A DNA stretch of 64,000 nt from CAVREM01 sp963728825 (GCA_963728825.1 CAVSLA010000005.1:434001-498000); one strand, 5' to 3'; positions 51,339 through 61,146 are shown, counted from the first letter of the stretch. Numbers and translations: made by a program. The notes: generated by a model not told the origin, from the letters alone.

Positions 51339-51902
51339 TCAGATCTTTTCCACCTGCAAGAAGTCCAATTCGACCGGTGTCGAGCGGCCGAAGATCGTCA
51401 CCATCACCTTCAAGGTGTTCTTGTCGAGATTGACCTCGTCGACCACGCCGTTGAAGCTGGTGAACGGCCCTTCGTTGATCCGCACCTGCTCGCCCTTCTC
51501 GAACATGTACTTCGGCTTCGGCTTCTCCGCCGCGGTCTTCACCTGGGTGAGGATCTGCTCGACTTCGTCCTTGCTGAGCGGCGTCGGCTTCGCACCGGCG
51601 CCGACGAAGCCGGTCACCTTCGGCGTGTTCTTCACCACGTGCCACGCATGGTCGGACATGTTCATCTCGACCAGGATGTAGCCTGGGAAGAACCGCTTGG
51701 CGGTGACCACCTTGCGGCCGCCGCGCATCTCGACCACGTCCTCGGTCGGAATGAGAATCTCGCCGATCTCGCTCTGCAGCCCGTACGCCTGGACGCGCTG
51801 CTGCAGGGACTCGGCGACTTTTTTCTCGAAGCCCGAGTAGGTGTGGACGATGTACCAGTTCTTCGAACCGCCCTGGCCCGAGTCGATGGCCGCGTCAATC
51901 AT
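51339..51902 (-). CDS. nusG: Transcription termination/antitermination factor NusG
   Basis: A 187-residue protein. ATG 51902 overlaps the secE stop (ATGA). NGN domain: KNWYIVHTYSGFEKKVAESLQQRV and RFFPGYILVEMNMSDHAWHVVKNTPKVTGFVG. KOW domain: FEKGEQVRINEGPFTSFNGVVDEV. It binds RNA polymerase and links it to ribosomes or Rho. The first eight residues (MIDAAIDS) extend beyond the shortest NusG proteins. Confidence 0.97.
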   Translation of the reverse strand: MIDAAIDSGQGGSKNWYIVHTYSGFEKKVAESLQQRVQAYGLQSEIGEILIPTEDVVEMRGGRKVVTAKRFFPGYILVEMNMSDHAWHVVKNTPKVTGFVGAGAKPTPLSKDEVEQILTQVKTAAEKPKPKYMFEKGEQVRINEGPFTSFNGVVDEVNLDKNTLKVMVTIFGRSTPVELDFLQVEKI

Positions 51903-52147
51903 GCGCCAAACCGTCCGAAGATCCACCGCACGATGCGGTCCATGCCGATGTCGAGAATCCAGAGATACAGCCCGAAGAACAGCGACACGAGAATCACGAC
52001 GATCGTCGTCGCGTAGACTTCGCGCTGCGTCGGCCAGGTGACGCGCTTCAGCTCGTTGCGCACTTCGCTCAGGAAGAGCCGCATGCGCTCGAACCGGCCG
52101 CCCGCCGCCTGCCGGACTGTGTCGATTGCCGTCGTGTTGTCCGCCAT
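51899..52147 (-). CDS. secE: Preprotein translocase subunit SecE
   Basis: An 82-residue, single-membrane-span subunit from ATG 52147, with AAGGA upstream. RLFLSEVRNELKRVTWPTQRE is the conserved amphipathic helix, followed by the membrane helix TTIVVILVSLFFGLYLWILD. It stabilises SecY in the Sec channel. It is coupled to nusG by a 4-bp overlap. Confidence 0.97.
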   Translation of the reverse strand: MADNTTAIDTVRQAAGGRFERMRLFLSEVRNELKRVTWPTQREVYATTIVVILVSLFFGLYLWILDIGMDRIVRWIFGRFGA

Positions 52148-52186
52148 ACGTCCTTGCTTCCGACCTACATCACCCGACCGAGGTCC

Positions 52187-52262
52187 TGGCAGGACAGGAG
52201 GGAATCGAACCCCCAACCCCCGGTTTTGGAGACCGGTGCTCTGCCAATTGAGCTACTGTCCT
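52187..52262 (-). tRNA. tRNA-Trp (anticodon CCA)
   Basis: A cloverleaf on the minus strand with acceptor AGGACAG / CTGTCCT, anticodon loop TCTCCAAA and T-arm GGGGTTCGATTCCC. The 3' CCA is encoded (52187-52189). It sits between rpmG and secE. Confidence 0.95.
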
Positions 52263-52269
52263 AAATGCC

Positions 52270-52297
52270 TGGCAGATCGCACATTGCAGATGGCAAA
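52270..52297. repeat. 7-bp word array between rpmG and tRNA-Trp
   Basis: Four degenerate words, GGCAGAT CGCACAT TGCAGAT GGCAAAT, in the 66-bp spacer. It is short and less regular than the other spacer arrays. Confidence 0.4.
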
Positions 52298-52328
52298 TCT
52301 CGCCCAGCCCATCGAATGCCCTCTGCAA

Positions 52329-52478
52329 TTATTTCTGCTCCTTGTGCGGCGTGTGCTTGCGGCAGAAGCGGCAGAACTTGCTGAACTCCAGCCGCTCCGT
52401 CGTCTTCTTCTTGTTTTTGGTCGTCGCGTAATTACGCCGCTTGCACTCGGTGCACGCCAGCGTGACGATGTCTCTCAT
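52329..52478 (-). CDS. rpmG: 50S ribosomal protein L33
   Basis: A 49-residue protein from ATG 52478: MRDIVTLACTECKRRNYATT, then KNKKKTTERLEFSKFCRFCR and KHTPHKEQK. The four-Cys zinc form (CTEC / CRFC) is kept. Its place between tuf and secE is conserved in many bacteria. Confidence 0.95.
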   Translation of the reverse strand: MRDIVTLACTECKRRNYATTKNKKKTTERLEFSKFCRFCRKHTPHKEQK

Positions 52479-52492
52479 GGTGCGTCCCTGAG

Positions 52493-52570
52493 AACTGGTG
52501 AGTCGGTGAATTCAGGAGTTGGTGATGAAGAACGTCATCACCAGTTCACTGACTCACCAATTCACCAATT
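52493..52570. repeat. 8-bp word array, inverted, in the tuf-rpmG spacer
   Basis: Left arm: AACTGGTG AGTCGGTG AATTCAGG AGTTGGTG ATGA. Right arm: TCAT CACCAGTT CACTGACT CACCAATT CACCAATT. Both arms have period 8 and are largely complementary, with a 6-nt tip (AGAACG). The word differs from the AGGATTT arrays but the architecture is the same. Confidence 0.85.
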
Positions 52571-52573
52571 TCC

Positions 52574-53773
<1,200 letters not shown>

Positions 53774-53897
53774 GTCGTCTACGTCCTCTTCGTTCTACGT
53801 CGTTGAAGTCCGCCTTCGCCCTCCGGGCGTCGGCGCGACCGCCTTCGTTCGCCGGCCGGCCTGGACGAAGCTCGCTGGCGGAGCCGCGAGCGAAGTC

Positions 53898-53973
<76 letters not shown>

Positions 53974-53977
53974 CGAA

Positions 53978-54044
53978 CAGTCGTCAGTCGTCAGTCCTCA
54001 GTCGTCAGTCACCAGTCTCGTCACATAGCCAGACTGCCGACTGA
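53978..54044. repeat. 7-bp word array between tRNA-Thr(GGT) and tRNA-Gly
   Basis: Six words, CAGTCGT CAGTCGT CAGTCCT CAGTCGT CAGTCAC CAGTCTC (53978-54019), are followed after about 13 bp by the inverted words GACTGCC GACTGAC. Period 7, with partial inverted pairing. Confidence 0.75.
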
Positions 54045-54056
54045 CCGTCGACTTTA

Positions 54057-54131
54057 TGGAGCGGGAGACGGGGATCGAACCCGCGACCAACAGCTTGGAA
54101 GGCTGTGACTCTACCACTGAGTTACTCCCGC
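54057..54131 (-). tRNA. tRNA-Gly (anticodon TCC)
   Basis: Minus-strand cloverleaf with acceptor GCGGGAG / CTCCCGC, anticodon loop CTTCCAA and encoded CCA (54057-54059). Confidence 0.95.
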
Positions 54132-54279
54132 CTCTGCGCTCGCCCCTCGCCTTAACTTTCAATCGCGTTGCGCTCGTCAGCACCGTTCTGCTCTTGCCCA
54201 TGACTTCGCGAAGCCAATGTTGTTGCCCCGCCATGAGCGAGCCTTTCGGCTCGCGAAGCGAGCTGAAAGGCGAGTCGAA

Positions 54280-54366
54280 TGGTGGCGAGGGAAGGACTCG
54301 AACCTTCGAAGCCGCTAGGGCGACAGATTTACAGTCTGCTGCGTTTGACCGCTTCGCTACCTCGCC
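54280..54366 (-). tRNA. tRNA-Tyr (anticodon GTA)
   Basis: An 87-nt tRNA with a long variable arm. Acceptor GGCGAGG / CCTCGCC, anticodon loop CTGTAAA, encoded CCA (54280-54282). Confidence 0.95.
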
Positions 54367-54434
54367 AACTCTGTGTGTGTTGTTGGAATGCGTTGTTACC
54401 GGCACTTACCCGCGGCGGAAAAAGATCAGTCAAA

Positions 54435-54510
54435 TGGAGCTGGCGAAGGGATTTGAACCCCCGACCTGCTGATTACAAATCAGCTGCTCTACCGACTGAG
54501 CTACGCCAGC
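54435..54510 (-). tRNA. tRNA-Thr (anticodon TGT)
   Basis: Minus-strand cloverleaf with acceptor GCTGGCG / CGCCAGC, anticodon loop TTTGTAA and encoded CCA (54435-54437). It is the first gene of the tRNA-tuf transcript. Confidence 0.95.
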
Positions 54511-54524
54511 CAGACAAAAGTTGG

Positions 54525-54554
54525 ACTATAGCACGTCCTGTGCCAGACGGGCAA
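54525..54554 (-). promoter_or_regulatory. Putative sigma-70-type promoter of the tRNA-tuf cluster
   Basis: On the minus strand, TTGCCC (54554-54549) and TATAGT (54530-54525) are separated by 18 bp. The -10 box ends 14 bp before the tRNA-Thr(TGT) 5' end, a suitable distance for a short leader. Confidence 0.5.
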
Positions 54555-54631
54555 ACCCTAGGCCTGTCAATCACGTCGGTGACCTAGCTGAGCTTACACA
54601 GCGCATTCGCAACCTTTGATTCTATCATCGG

Positions 54632-55375
54632 TCACCGGGGATGGTCCGAACCGGTCTGCCGAGCCCGGTTCCGCTGCCTAACCCCTTCAAACAGAACAAT
54701 TCCGGTCGCGACCGAGACGTTCAAGCTCTGGACGTGCCCGAGCATCGGGATCGACACCAGCCAATCGCAGCGCTCACGCACCAGGCGACGGAGCCCCGCG
54801 CCTTCCGCGCCAACCACCAGTGCCGTGGGCAATGTCAGATCGATTTCGTCGTAGCGCCTCGCGACATCGCCGGCGAGACCGACGGTCCATACTCCCCGCG
54901 CCTTGAGATCTTCGAGCGCGCGCGCGATGTTGACCACCTCGGCGATCTTCACGTGCGACACCGCACCAGCCGATGCTTTGGCGGCGGCGCCACCGAGCGG
55001 CGCCGCGTGTCGGGATTGACGCACCACACCGTCCGCGCCAGCCGCATCGACGGTGCGAAGAATCGCGCCGACGTTGTGCGGATCCTCGATCCCGTCCAAT
55101 ACGACGATGAGCGGCGCCGCTCTGGCCGCGTCAACGAGATCGGCAATGTCCAGCGGCGCGGCATCCTCGAGCTGCGCCGCCACACCCTGGTGAACGCCGC
55201 CGCGGGCAACTCTGTCCAATTCGGCCGCGCTCACTCGACGAACTGCTATCCCGTCCCGCTCGGCAGCCTTGATCAAATCAGCAACACGTCCGCCAGTCCG
55301 ATCGGCAACGCGCAACTCCCTGACGCGCCCGGCGCGGAGCGCTTCGGCCACCGGATTGATTCCCCAAATGATCAT
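54632..55375 (-). CDS. rlmB: 23S rRNA (guanosine-2'-O-)-methyltransferase RlmB, SpoU family
   Basis: A 247-residue product starting MIIWGINPVAEALRAG, the L30e-like substrate-binding domain. The SpoU knot domain shows LDGIEDPHNVGAILRTVDAAGADGVV, TALVVGAEGAGLRRLVRERCDWLVSIPM and SLNVSVATGIVLFE, the three signature motifs. RlmB modifies G2251 of 23S rRNA (E. coli numbering). It reads in the same direction as the tRNA-tuf cluster and ends about 80 bp upstream of the putative promoter. Confidence 0.93.
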   Translation of the reverse strand: MIIWGINPVAEALRAGRVRELRVADRTGGRVADLIKAAERDGIAVRRVSAAELDRVARGGVHQGVAAQLEDAAPLDIADLVDAARAAPLIVVLDGIEDPHNVGAILRTVDAAGADGVVRQSRHAAPLGGAAAKASAGAVSHVKIAEVVNIARALEDLKARGVWTVGLAGDVARRYDEIDLTLPTALVVGAEGAGLRRLVRERCDWLVSIPMLGHVQSLNVSVATGIVLFEGVRQRNRARQTGSDHPR

Positions 55376-55406
55376 GACGGGTGCCGGGGGCAGGGGGCCG
55401 CGTGCC

Positions 55407-55449
55407 GGGTGCTGGTGCTTGGTGCGGGGTGCTGGGCGCTGGGCACAGA
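55407..55449. repeat. 7-bp word array between gltX and rlmB
   Basis: Words of the form GGGTGCT GGTGCTT GGTGCGG GGTGCTG GGCGCTG GGCACAG fill the 80-bp spacer. Period 7, GC-rich variant, no inverted arm seen. Confidence 0.65.
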
Positions 55450-55456
55450 ACCGCCG

Positions 55457-56992
55457 TTAGGTCCCGACGCGACCGACGATGTCGAGGAAGTCGACAGCGC
55501 GCTCGCGGCAGCCGACGATCGGCGGCAGACCGGCCTGCGGATCGAGCTCGGCGCCCCGATCGATGGCCGGGACGGCGAGGTCCAGCTCGGGACCCTCCGA
55601 TCGACCGGTCAGCGCCAGGCGAATCGGATGAAACAGCGCCTTGCCCTTCTGTCCGGTGCGCGCTCTCACCTCGTTCGCTGCCGCACGGAAACGCTCGCGA
55701 TCAAGACGTGGGGCGGAGGTCAGGACCTCGGCGAGCGCCGCAACCACCTGTCGTGCCCCCTCGCCGCGGATTTCGTCACGCGTCGCCGGATCGTCGGCGA
55801 GTCGGCGGGGATCGTAGTCGAACAGGAATGCCAGCCTGGCCGGAATCTGGTCGAGACGATCGACCGACATCGACGCAATCGGCACCACCGAGGCCAGAAA
55901 GTCGAGCGCCGCTTCGCCGGAGGTCAGCGGCACTCCTGCGGCGGCGAAATACGGGATCGACAGCTCGGCGATGCGGCGCGGCGCTGCCAGCTTCAGGTAG
56001 TGCCGGTTCGCCCAGGCCAGTTTCTCTTCGTCGAAGACACCGGCGCTCAGCCCCACCTTGTCCAGCGAGAAACGGCGCGCGAGCTCGTCCAGCGGCAGCA
56101 GTTCGGACTCGTCTCCCCCCGCACGGGACTCGGACGATGCCGACCGCGGCGACCAGCCGATGAGCGCGAGGTAGTTGACCAGCGCTTCCGGCAGATAACC
56201 TTTGTTCCGGAACTCGACCACGGAGGTCGCGCCGTGGCGCTTCGACAGCGGGCTGTGATCCGGGCCGAGCACGAGCGCGAGATGCGCGAAGATCGGCGGC
56301 GCGAAGCCCAGCGCTTCGTACAACAGCAGCTGGCGCGGCGTGTTCGAGATGTGATCCTCGCCGCGAATCACGTGGGTGATCGCCATCAACGCGTCATCGA
56401 TCACCACCGCGAAGTTGTAGGCGGCCGTGCCATCGGCGCGAACGATGATCGGATCGCCGATGACCTCGGTGTGGAACCTGACCTGGCCGCGGACGGCATC
56501 GTCGAACACGACCTCGCGGTTGTCAGGAATCCGGAAGCGCAGCGCCGGCCGCTCGCCGGCGGCGATGCGCGTCTCGGCGGCCTCGCGCGTCACCGATCGG
56601 CAGCGTCCGGAATAGCGGGCCGGCTGTCCGGAGGCGATCGCCGACTGCCGTTCGGCGTCGAGCTGTTCGCGCGTGCAGAAGCAGTGGTAGGCGTGGCCCG
56701 CTTCGATCAGTTCGTTGGCGTACGACTCGTAGAGGTGAAGACGCTCGGACTGCCGGTACGGCCCGCTCGGCCCGCCGAGGTCGGGACCCTCGTTCCAGTC
56801 GAGCCCCAGCCAGCGCAGGTCGTCGACGATCGCGGCCTCCGACGCTGCGGTCGATCGCTCGACGTCGGTATCCTCGATGCGGAGCACGAACGTGCCGCCG
56901 CCGCCTTTGGCCAGCAGCCAGTTGAACAGCGCGGTCCGCGCGTTGCCGACGTGCAGCTGACCCGTAGGACTCGGCGCAAACCTAACGCGCAT
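55457..56992 (-). CDS. gltX: Glutamate-tRNA ligase
   Basis: A 511-residue class I synthetase. The HIGH-type motif is FAPSPTGQLHVGNARTALFNW, and the KMSKS-type motif is LSKRHGATSV. A GluRS-type zinc-binding segment shows CFCTREQL and YSGRCRSV. ATG 56992 gives MRVRFAPSPTG and overlaps the ispDF stop by 11 bp. ATG 57010 would add MPRHFS. It charges tRNA-Glu. Whether it also charges tRNA-Gln cannot be judged here. Confidence 0.96.
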   Translation of the reverse strand: MRVRFAPSPTGQLHVGNARTALFNWLLAKGGGGTFVLRIEDTDVERSTAASEAAIVDDLRWLGLDWNEGPDLGGPSGPYRQSERLHLYESYANELIEAGHAYHCFCTREQLDAERQSAIASGQPARYSGRCRSVTREAAETRIAAGERPALRFRIPDNREVVFDDAVRGQVRFHTEVIGDPIIVRADGTAAYNFAVVIDDALMAITHVIRGEDHISNTPRQLLLYEALGFAPPIFAHLALVLGPDHSPLSKRHGATSVVEFRNKGYLPEALVNYLALIGWSPRSASSESRAGGDESELLPLDELARRFSLDKVGLSAGVFDEEKLAWANRHYLKLAAPRRIAELSIPYFAAAGVPLTSGEAALDFLASVVPIASMSVDRLDQIPARLAFLFDYDPRRLADDPATRDEIRGEGARQVVAALAEVLTSAPRLDRERFRAAANEVRARTGQKGKALFHPIRLALTGRSEGPELDLAVPAIDRGAELDPQAGLPPIVGCRERAVDFLDIVGRVGT

Positions 56993-58172
56993 GGAGAAGT
57001 GCCGTGGCATGCACGGCGATCGCCTCGCCGCGCCCGAGCGCGCCTACCCCGTCGTTGGTTTTCCCCTTGACGCTCACACAGGCGACGTCGACGCCCAGGG
57101 CGGCGGCGATGTTACCGCGCATCGCGTCGATGTATGGGCCGAGTCTGGGACGCTCGGCAATCACCGAGGCGTCGACGTTGGCGACGTCGAGTCCGCGATC
57201 GCGAACGATGGCGGCCGCGCGTCGTAGCAGGTCGATGCTCGACGCGTCCTTCCAGGCGGGATCACTGTTGGGAAAGTGGCTGCCGATGTCGCCAGCCGCC
57301 GCAGCACCGAGGACCGCCTCGGTAATCGCGTGGCAAACCGCATCGGCGTCGGAATAGCCGAGCAGCCCTCGATCGAACGGAATCGGGACCCCGCCCAGGA
57401 TGAGGGGCCGGCCCTCCACCAGGCGATGAATGTCGTAGCCCACCCCGGCGCGCGAAACCGACCGGCTGGTATTGCGAGCAATCGCCTGGGCGATCGACAG
57501 GTCCTCTGGAATGGTGATCTTGATGTTGGTCTGCTCGCCGTCGACGAGCGTCACTTGATGGCCGGCCCGCTCGGCCAGCGTCGCTTCGTCGGTGGCGTCG
57601 ATCCCCTCTCGCGCCCCGAAGGCGAGCGCCGCCGCGAGGACGTCGCGGCGGAAGGCCTGCGGCGTCTGCGCCAGGTAAATCGTCTCGCGCGGCAACGTCT
57701 CGCGAACGATTCGCACCTCGTGTCCGGCTTCGGCTCGAACCGCAGGGGGATCGGCGCGCTTGACCGTGTCGCGAGCCGGAAGCGCGGCGAGGGCCGCGCC
57801 GGATGCCGCAGCGGCGCTGATCGTGCGCGTGATCAGGTCGGCACTGGCGAACGGCCGCGCCGCGTCATGGATCACGACCACGTCGGCCCGTTCACCGACC
57901 GCGGCAAACGCGTTGGTCACCGAATCCTGGCGACGGAGGCCGCCGGTGACGACACGGGGCGGATGCGACAGATGGCGCAGGAACTCGGGCGGAGCGGCCG
58001 CGAGATCGGCAGGAAGCGCCACGATGGTTTCGGTTACGACTGGATGGTCGTGGAACAGCCGCACGCTGCGCTCGAGGATCGAGCGCCCGTCGACGGCCAA
58101 CAGCTGCTTCGGCCGGCCGGCGCCGAACCGCTCTCCGCGGCCGCCGGCGGCAATGATGGCGGTAACGTGCAT
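56982..58172 (-). CDS. ispDF: Bifunctional IspD/IspF enzyme of the MEP isoprenoid pathway
   Basis: A 396-residue fusion. Residues about 1-225 are IspD (CDP-ME synthase): TAIIAAGGRGERFGAGRPKQLL, VVIHDAARPF and LAQTPQAFRRDVL. Residues about 235-396 are IspF (MECDP synthase): GVGYDIHRLVEGRPLILGG, LLGYSDADAVCHAITEAVLGAAAAGDIGSHFPNSDP and VSVKGKTNDGVGALGRGEAIAVHA. The two steps are not consecutive in the pathway (IspE acts between them), yet such fusions are known in several bacteria. ATG 58172 is used. GTG 58178 adds two residues. Confidence 0.95.
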   Translation of the reverse strand: MHVTAIIAAGGRGERFGAGRPKQLLAVDGRSILERSVRLFHDHPVVTETIVALPADLAAAPPEFLRHLSHPPRVVTGGLRRQDSVTNAFAAVGERADVVVIHDAARPFASADLITRTISAAAASGAALAALPARDTVKRADPPAVRAEAGHEVRIVRETLPRETIYLAQTPQAFRRDVLAAALAFGAREGIDATDEATLAERAGHQVTLVDGEQTNIKITIPEDLSIAQAIARNTSRSVSRAGVGYDIHRLVEGRPLILGGVPIPFDRGLLGYSDADAVCHAITEAVLGAAAAGDIGSHFPNSDPAWKDASSIDLLRRAAAIVRDRGLDVANVDASVIAERPRLGPYIDAMRGNIAAALGVDVACVSVKGKTNDGVGALGRGEAIAVHATALLHAR

Positions 58173-58181
58173 TCGCACGAA

Positions 58182-58937
58182 TTATATCGGTGCAGTGCGA
58201 TTCTGGTGGCGTTCCACGGTAGCGGCGACGATGGCGTGCGCGCGCGCGGCCAGCGCGCGGGCGTCGCGAACCGTCGGGTGCGCGATCGCCGGCGCCGGAA
58301 TCGGATCGTGCACCACCAGCCGCACAGCGCCCGGCTCGGTCTGCAGCCGGCCCTTCGGCATGACCTGCCGCGTACCGATCACCGCGAGCGGCACCACGGG
58401 CAGCCCTGCCTCGATTGCCAGAAGGAAGCTGCCGGCCTTGAACCGGGCGACACGGCCGTCCGGACTGCGGGTCCCCTCGGCATAGATGATGAGGGACAAC
58501 CTCTCGGACACCAGCGCCCGCCAGCGCGCCAGGATGCCGGTGTGATTCGGGTTGCTCCGGTTGACGAACAGGTGGCCGCCGCGCTTCAGATGCCAGCCGA
58601 GCACCGGAAACCGGGCCAGCGATTCCTTGGCAATGATCCGCAGTTGGTAGGGGAGCGAGCTGAAGATGACCGGCGTGTCGTAGTGGCTCTGATGGTTGGC
58701 CACGAAGATGTAGGTCGTGCCGGGCGTGAGACGCTCGAGTCCCTCGATAGTGACGTCGACGCGCGTCGTCTTCAGAATCAACCAGGACCAGGCGCGCGCG
58801 CAGCCGTGCGCGAAGCGTCCTCGCCGATCGAACAGACTGGAGACGATCGACGCCGCGCCCAGAACCACGGTGTACACGCTGATCGCGGGAATGAGATAGA
58901 ACACGGTCCGCCACCAGTGGTACGGAGGAACGGGCAC
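58182..58937 (-). CDS. plsC: 1-acyl-sn-glycerol-3-phosphate acyltransferase
   Basis: A 251-residue membrane-bound enzyme. An N-terminal hydrophobic helix (VFYLIPAISVYTVVLGAAS) precedes the acyltransferase motifs: NHQSHYDTPV (HX4D), GHLFVNRSNPN, YAEGTRSPDGRVARFKAG (EGTR) and LPVVPLAVIGT. It makes phosphatidic acid from lysophosphatidic acid. The start is GTG 58937, with no clear ribosome binding site. It ends 9 bp upstream of ispDF. Confidence 0.92.
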   Translation of the reverse strand: MPVPPYHWWRTVFYLIPAISVYTVVLGAASIVSSLFDRRGRFAHGCARAWSWLILKTTRVDVTIEGLERLTPGTTYIFVANHQSHYDTPVIFSSLPYQLRIIAKESLARFPVLGWHLKRGGHLFVNRSNPNHTGILARWRALVSERLSLIIYAEGTRSPDGRVARFKAGSFLLAIEAGLPVVPLAVIGTRQVMPKGRLQTEPGAVRLVVHDPIPAPAIAHPTVRDARALAARAHAIVAATVERHQNRTAPI

Positions 58938-58945
58938 ACTGGAAT

Positions 58946-58977
58946 TTACAATTTACAGGTGGAAATTGGAAATTCGG
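58946..58977. repeat. Short 7-bp word array upstream of plsC
   Basis: AATTTAC AATTTAC AGGTGG AAATTGG AAATTCG: two words followed by partly inverted words. It is the weakest member of the spacer-array group. Confidence 0.4.
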
Positions 58978-58983
58978 ATCCCG

Positions 58984-60246
58984 CTAGTCGGTGTATCGAA
59001 TCCTGACTCCTGAATCCGACCCGGACGCCAACTGCACCCCGACCTCGCCGCCTTCATCCGTTCGATTTACACCGAGGCTGTACACGACATAACCATCCTC
59101 GGCCCGCACGTAGCGCACAGGCCGGCCGGTGAACGGATCATCCGGTATTGAAGCCAGTTGCGCTGGAACGAGGTCGGTCAGACTCGCCGGCAGCTGCTCC
59201 TCATGACTGCGGCGGTACCGCTCGATCGCAACCACCGTTCGCAGGCTGCGAATCACCGCCAAGGGCGTCACAAGAGAGGATACGAACTGACGCATTCGTT
59301 CCGGGCTGAAAGGAACGTCCAGATTGAAATACTCCACGCTGGTATCGACAATCGCATCGATGCGTGCCGGCCAGGGCGCCTCCGCTGCCTCCAGAACCTC
59401 GACGTACCACGCCAGCTGACCGTTCAGCTGATGAGTGCGCCATGGTCTGTTGACGACAAACACTGGCGCTGCTCGTGGTCCGATGAACCAAGGATCAGCG
59501 GAACGCTCGCGCAGCAATCCTGCTCTCATGGTCAGAAAGGTCTGGCGCAGGACGTCGTCTCGATCGGGATCGTCGAGGGCGGTCGCCAGGCGATCGAGCA
59601 TCAGCTGGCTCGGTCGCGTCCGTTCGAGAACAAGGGTAACGGCTGACGAAAACCACACCGAGTACGGGACAAACGACGGGTGCCGGCGGCTGAACCATCG
59701 CCCGGCCCGGGCGGCTGCATACAACGAGTCAGCGGCCTGGTCGGCATCGCCGTCGAGACCTCTGACAATAGCCTGCAGCGACGTGAGGCGAATCGAGTCA
59801 ATCAGTCCTGCGGCGAGATAGTTGTAGGTTGTGCCAGCCGCGAAGTCTTCGAAAGGCAGATCGGCAGCACGATCGACGAAGCCCAGCATCTCTTCGTAGG
59901 ACGCGAGCAGGGTGCGAATCCGCCCGACTAGATCAGCAGGCCATTCACGTGTCCGCTCAGCCAGCGCGATCTGCCCGTGCCATCCACGCGGATCCGGTCG
60001 GAACTCCGACGCCAGAGCGGCGGCGGCTCGGTAAAAACGTTCGGCCCGGGCAGCCTCTCCGTCGGGAGTCGATAGTCGAATCTGTATGGGTTCGCCCTTC
60101 GCTTCGATCGACTCGAGCGCGCGGTGCATTCTACGGGCCTCGATAAACCCCCACACCGCATGGATGATGAACGGCAGCAAGACAACGAATCCAACCGCCG
60201 ATGCTCTGATGGAGCGGGGCCGGATCGAGCGTGCGATCTCACTCAT
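58984..60246 (-). CDS. Hypothetical membrane-anchored protein
   Basis: A 420-residue product with one N-terminal membrane helix (AVGFVVLLPFIIHAVWGFIEA), then a long helical soluble part (ERFYRAAAALASEFRPDPRGW, DGDADQAADSLYAAARAGRWFSRRHP). The end DPFTGRPVRYVRAEDGYVVYSLGVNRTDEGGEV resembles the tail seen in several secreted planctomycete/acidobacterial proteins. No enzyme motif is recognised. ATG 60246 overlaps the stop of the preceding gene (ATGA), so it is coupled to the sigma-factor operon. Confidence 0.7.
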   Translation of the reverse strand: MSEIARSIRPRSIRASAVGFVVLLPFIIHAVWGFIEARRMHRALESIEAKGEPIQIRLSTPDGEAARAERFYRAAAALASEFRPDPRGWHGQIALAERTREWPADLVGRIRTLLASYEEMLGFVDRAADLPFEDFAAGTTYNYLAAGLIDSIRLTSLQAIVRGLDGDADQAADSLYAAARAGRWFSRRHPSFVPYSVWFSSAVTLVLERTRPSQLMLDRLATALDDPDRDDVLRQTFLTMRAGLLRERSADPWFIGPRAAPVFVVNRPWRTHQLNGQLAWYVEVLEAAEAPWPARIDAIVDTSVEYFNLDVPFSPERMRQFVSSLVTPLAVIRSLRTVVAIERYRRSHEEQLPASLTDLVPAQLASIPDDPFTGRPVRYVRAEDGYVVYSLGVNRTDEGGEVGVQLASGSDSGVRIRYTD

Positions 60247-60635
60247 GGAGTGGCTTCTCCCGGGGTTGCCGGTTCTTCGATGAGCTGGAGAGCCTCGACA
60301 GTTTTCATCATCTGTTCCGCCTGCAGACGTGCAGACTCATCGCCGCCAAGGATCGTGGCCATCTCCGAAACTGCGGTCTCACGGGCTTTGTCGTCGTCGG
60401 AAGTTATGTCGATCAGCCGTCGCTGCACTGAATCGCTCAAGGCGTAGAAGACGAACGCGGCAGCTGCCGCCGCCATCGGGATCAGCCACTCATGGAGTTG
60501 TCGACGCGAACCTTCGCGCCGCGCCGAACCTGACTGGTCATGTTCGGACCCTCTCGGGGCCAGCACGCGCGCACGAAGCGCCCGCGGCGGCCCGGACGGC
60601 CGATAACGCTGCAGCAGATCTTCCAGTTCGTCCAC
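60243..60635 (-). CDS. Small single-span membrane protein, candidate anti-sigma factor
   Basis: A 130-residue product with one membrane helix near residues 50-67 (WLIPMAAAAAAFVFYAL). The N-terminal 45 residues are basic, and the C-terminal part is acidic and helical. It lacks the HxxxCxxC zinc site of ZAS-type anti-sigma factors. Its start (GTG 60635) comes 1 bp after the sigma-factor stop, and small membrane partners of ECF sigma factors usually sit in this place, so an anti-sigma role is inferred from context only. Confidence 0.55.
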   Translation of the reverse strand: MDELEDLLQRYRPSGPPRALRARVLAPRGSEHDQSGSARREGSRRQLHEWLIPMAAAAAAFVFYALSDSVQRRLIDITSDDDKARETAVSEMATILGGDESARLQAEQMMKTVEALQLIEEPATPGEATP

Positions 60636-60636
60636 G

Positions 60637-61146
60637 TCAGCTTTTCTCCGTCAGGATCGAGCGCAGCTTCTCGGTCGCGTACCGATAGCGGCTGGCGACG
60701 GTGTTGATCGATTCGCCGGTAGCCTCCGCGATTTCCTGGAACGTCATTCCTTCCCACACCTTCAAGTGCACCACCTCGCGCTGCTCGGCCGGCAGGTCGC
60801 GCAGCGCCTGCTCGATGGCCAGCCGCTCGGCCGGCCGATCGTCGACACCTTCCTTCGTCTCGAGCAGCTGCGAATCGACGGCCATCACGATGTCCCGTCG
60901 ACGGGTCCGCAGGATGCTGTAGCACTCGTTCCGTACCGCGCGGCGCAGATACGCCGCGGCGTCGGTCGGTCCGAATCCCGTATTCACCCCGGAGCGTGCG
61001 AGCTTCAGAAAGACCTGCTGCACCACATCGGCTGCCGCACTCCGATCCGCAACGATCATGACGGCGTAACGGAAGAGGGCTGCGGCATGGCAGTCGTACA
61101 GGTCAGCGAGCCGGTCGCCGGAAGCGTCGCGCCGCGGGCCGGTCAT
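60637..61146 (-). CDS. ECF-type RNA polymerase sigma factor
   Basis: A 169-residue protein. Region 2: YDCHAAALFRYAVMIVADRSAAADVVQQVFLKLAR (core binding and -10 recognition). Region 4: ALRDLPAEQREVVHLKVWEGMTFQEIAEATGESINTVASRYRYATEKLRSIL (helix-turn-helix for -35). It heads a three-gene operon with the small membrane protein and the 420-residue protein. The signal and regulon are unknown. Confidence 0.92.
   Translation of the reverse strand: MTGPRRDASGDRLADLYDCHAAALFRYAVMIVADRSAAADVVQQVFLKLARSGVNTGFGPTDAAAYLRRAVRNECYSILRTRRRDIVMAVDSQLLETKEGVDDRPAERLAIEQALRDLPAEQREVVHLKVWEGMTFQEIAEATGESINTVASRYRYATEKLRSILTEKS

Noticed and set aside
55457..55475. GTTAGGTCCCGACG at the gltX end as another attC core
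   Set aside because: It lacks the L box 9-10 nt away, and the sequence is explained by the conserved gltX C-terminal codons and stop.
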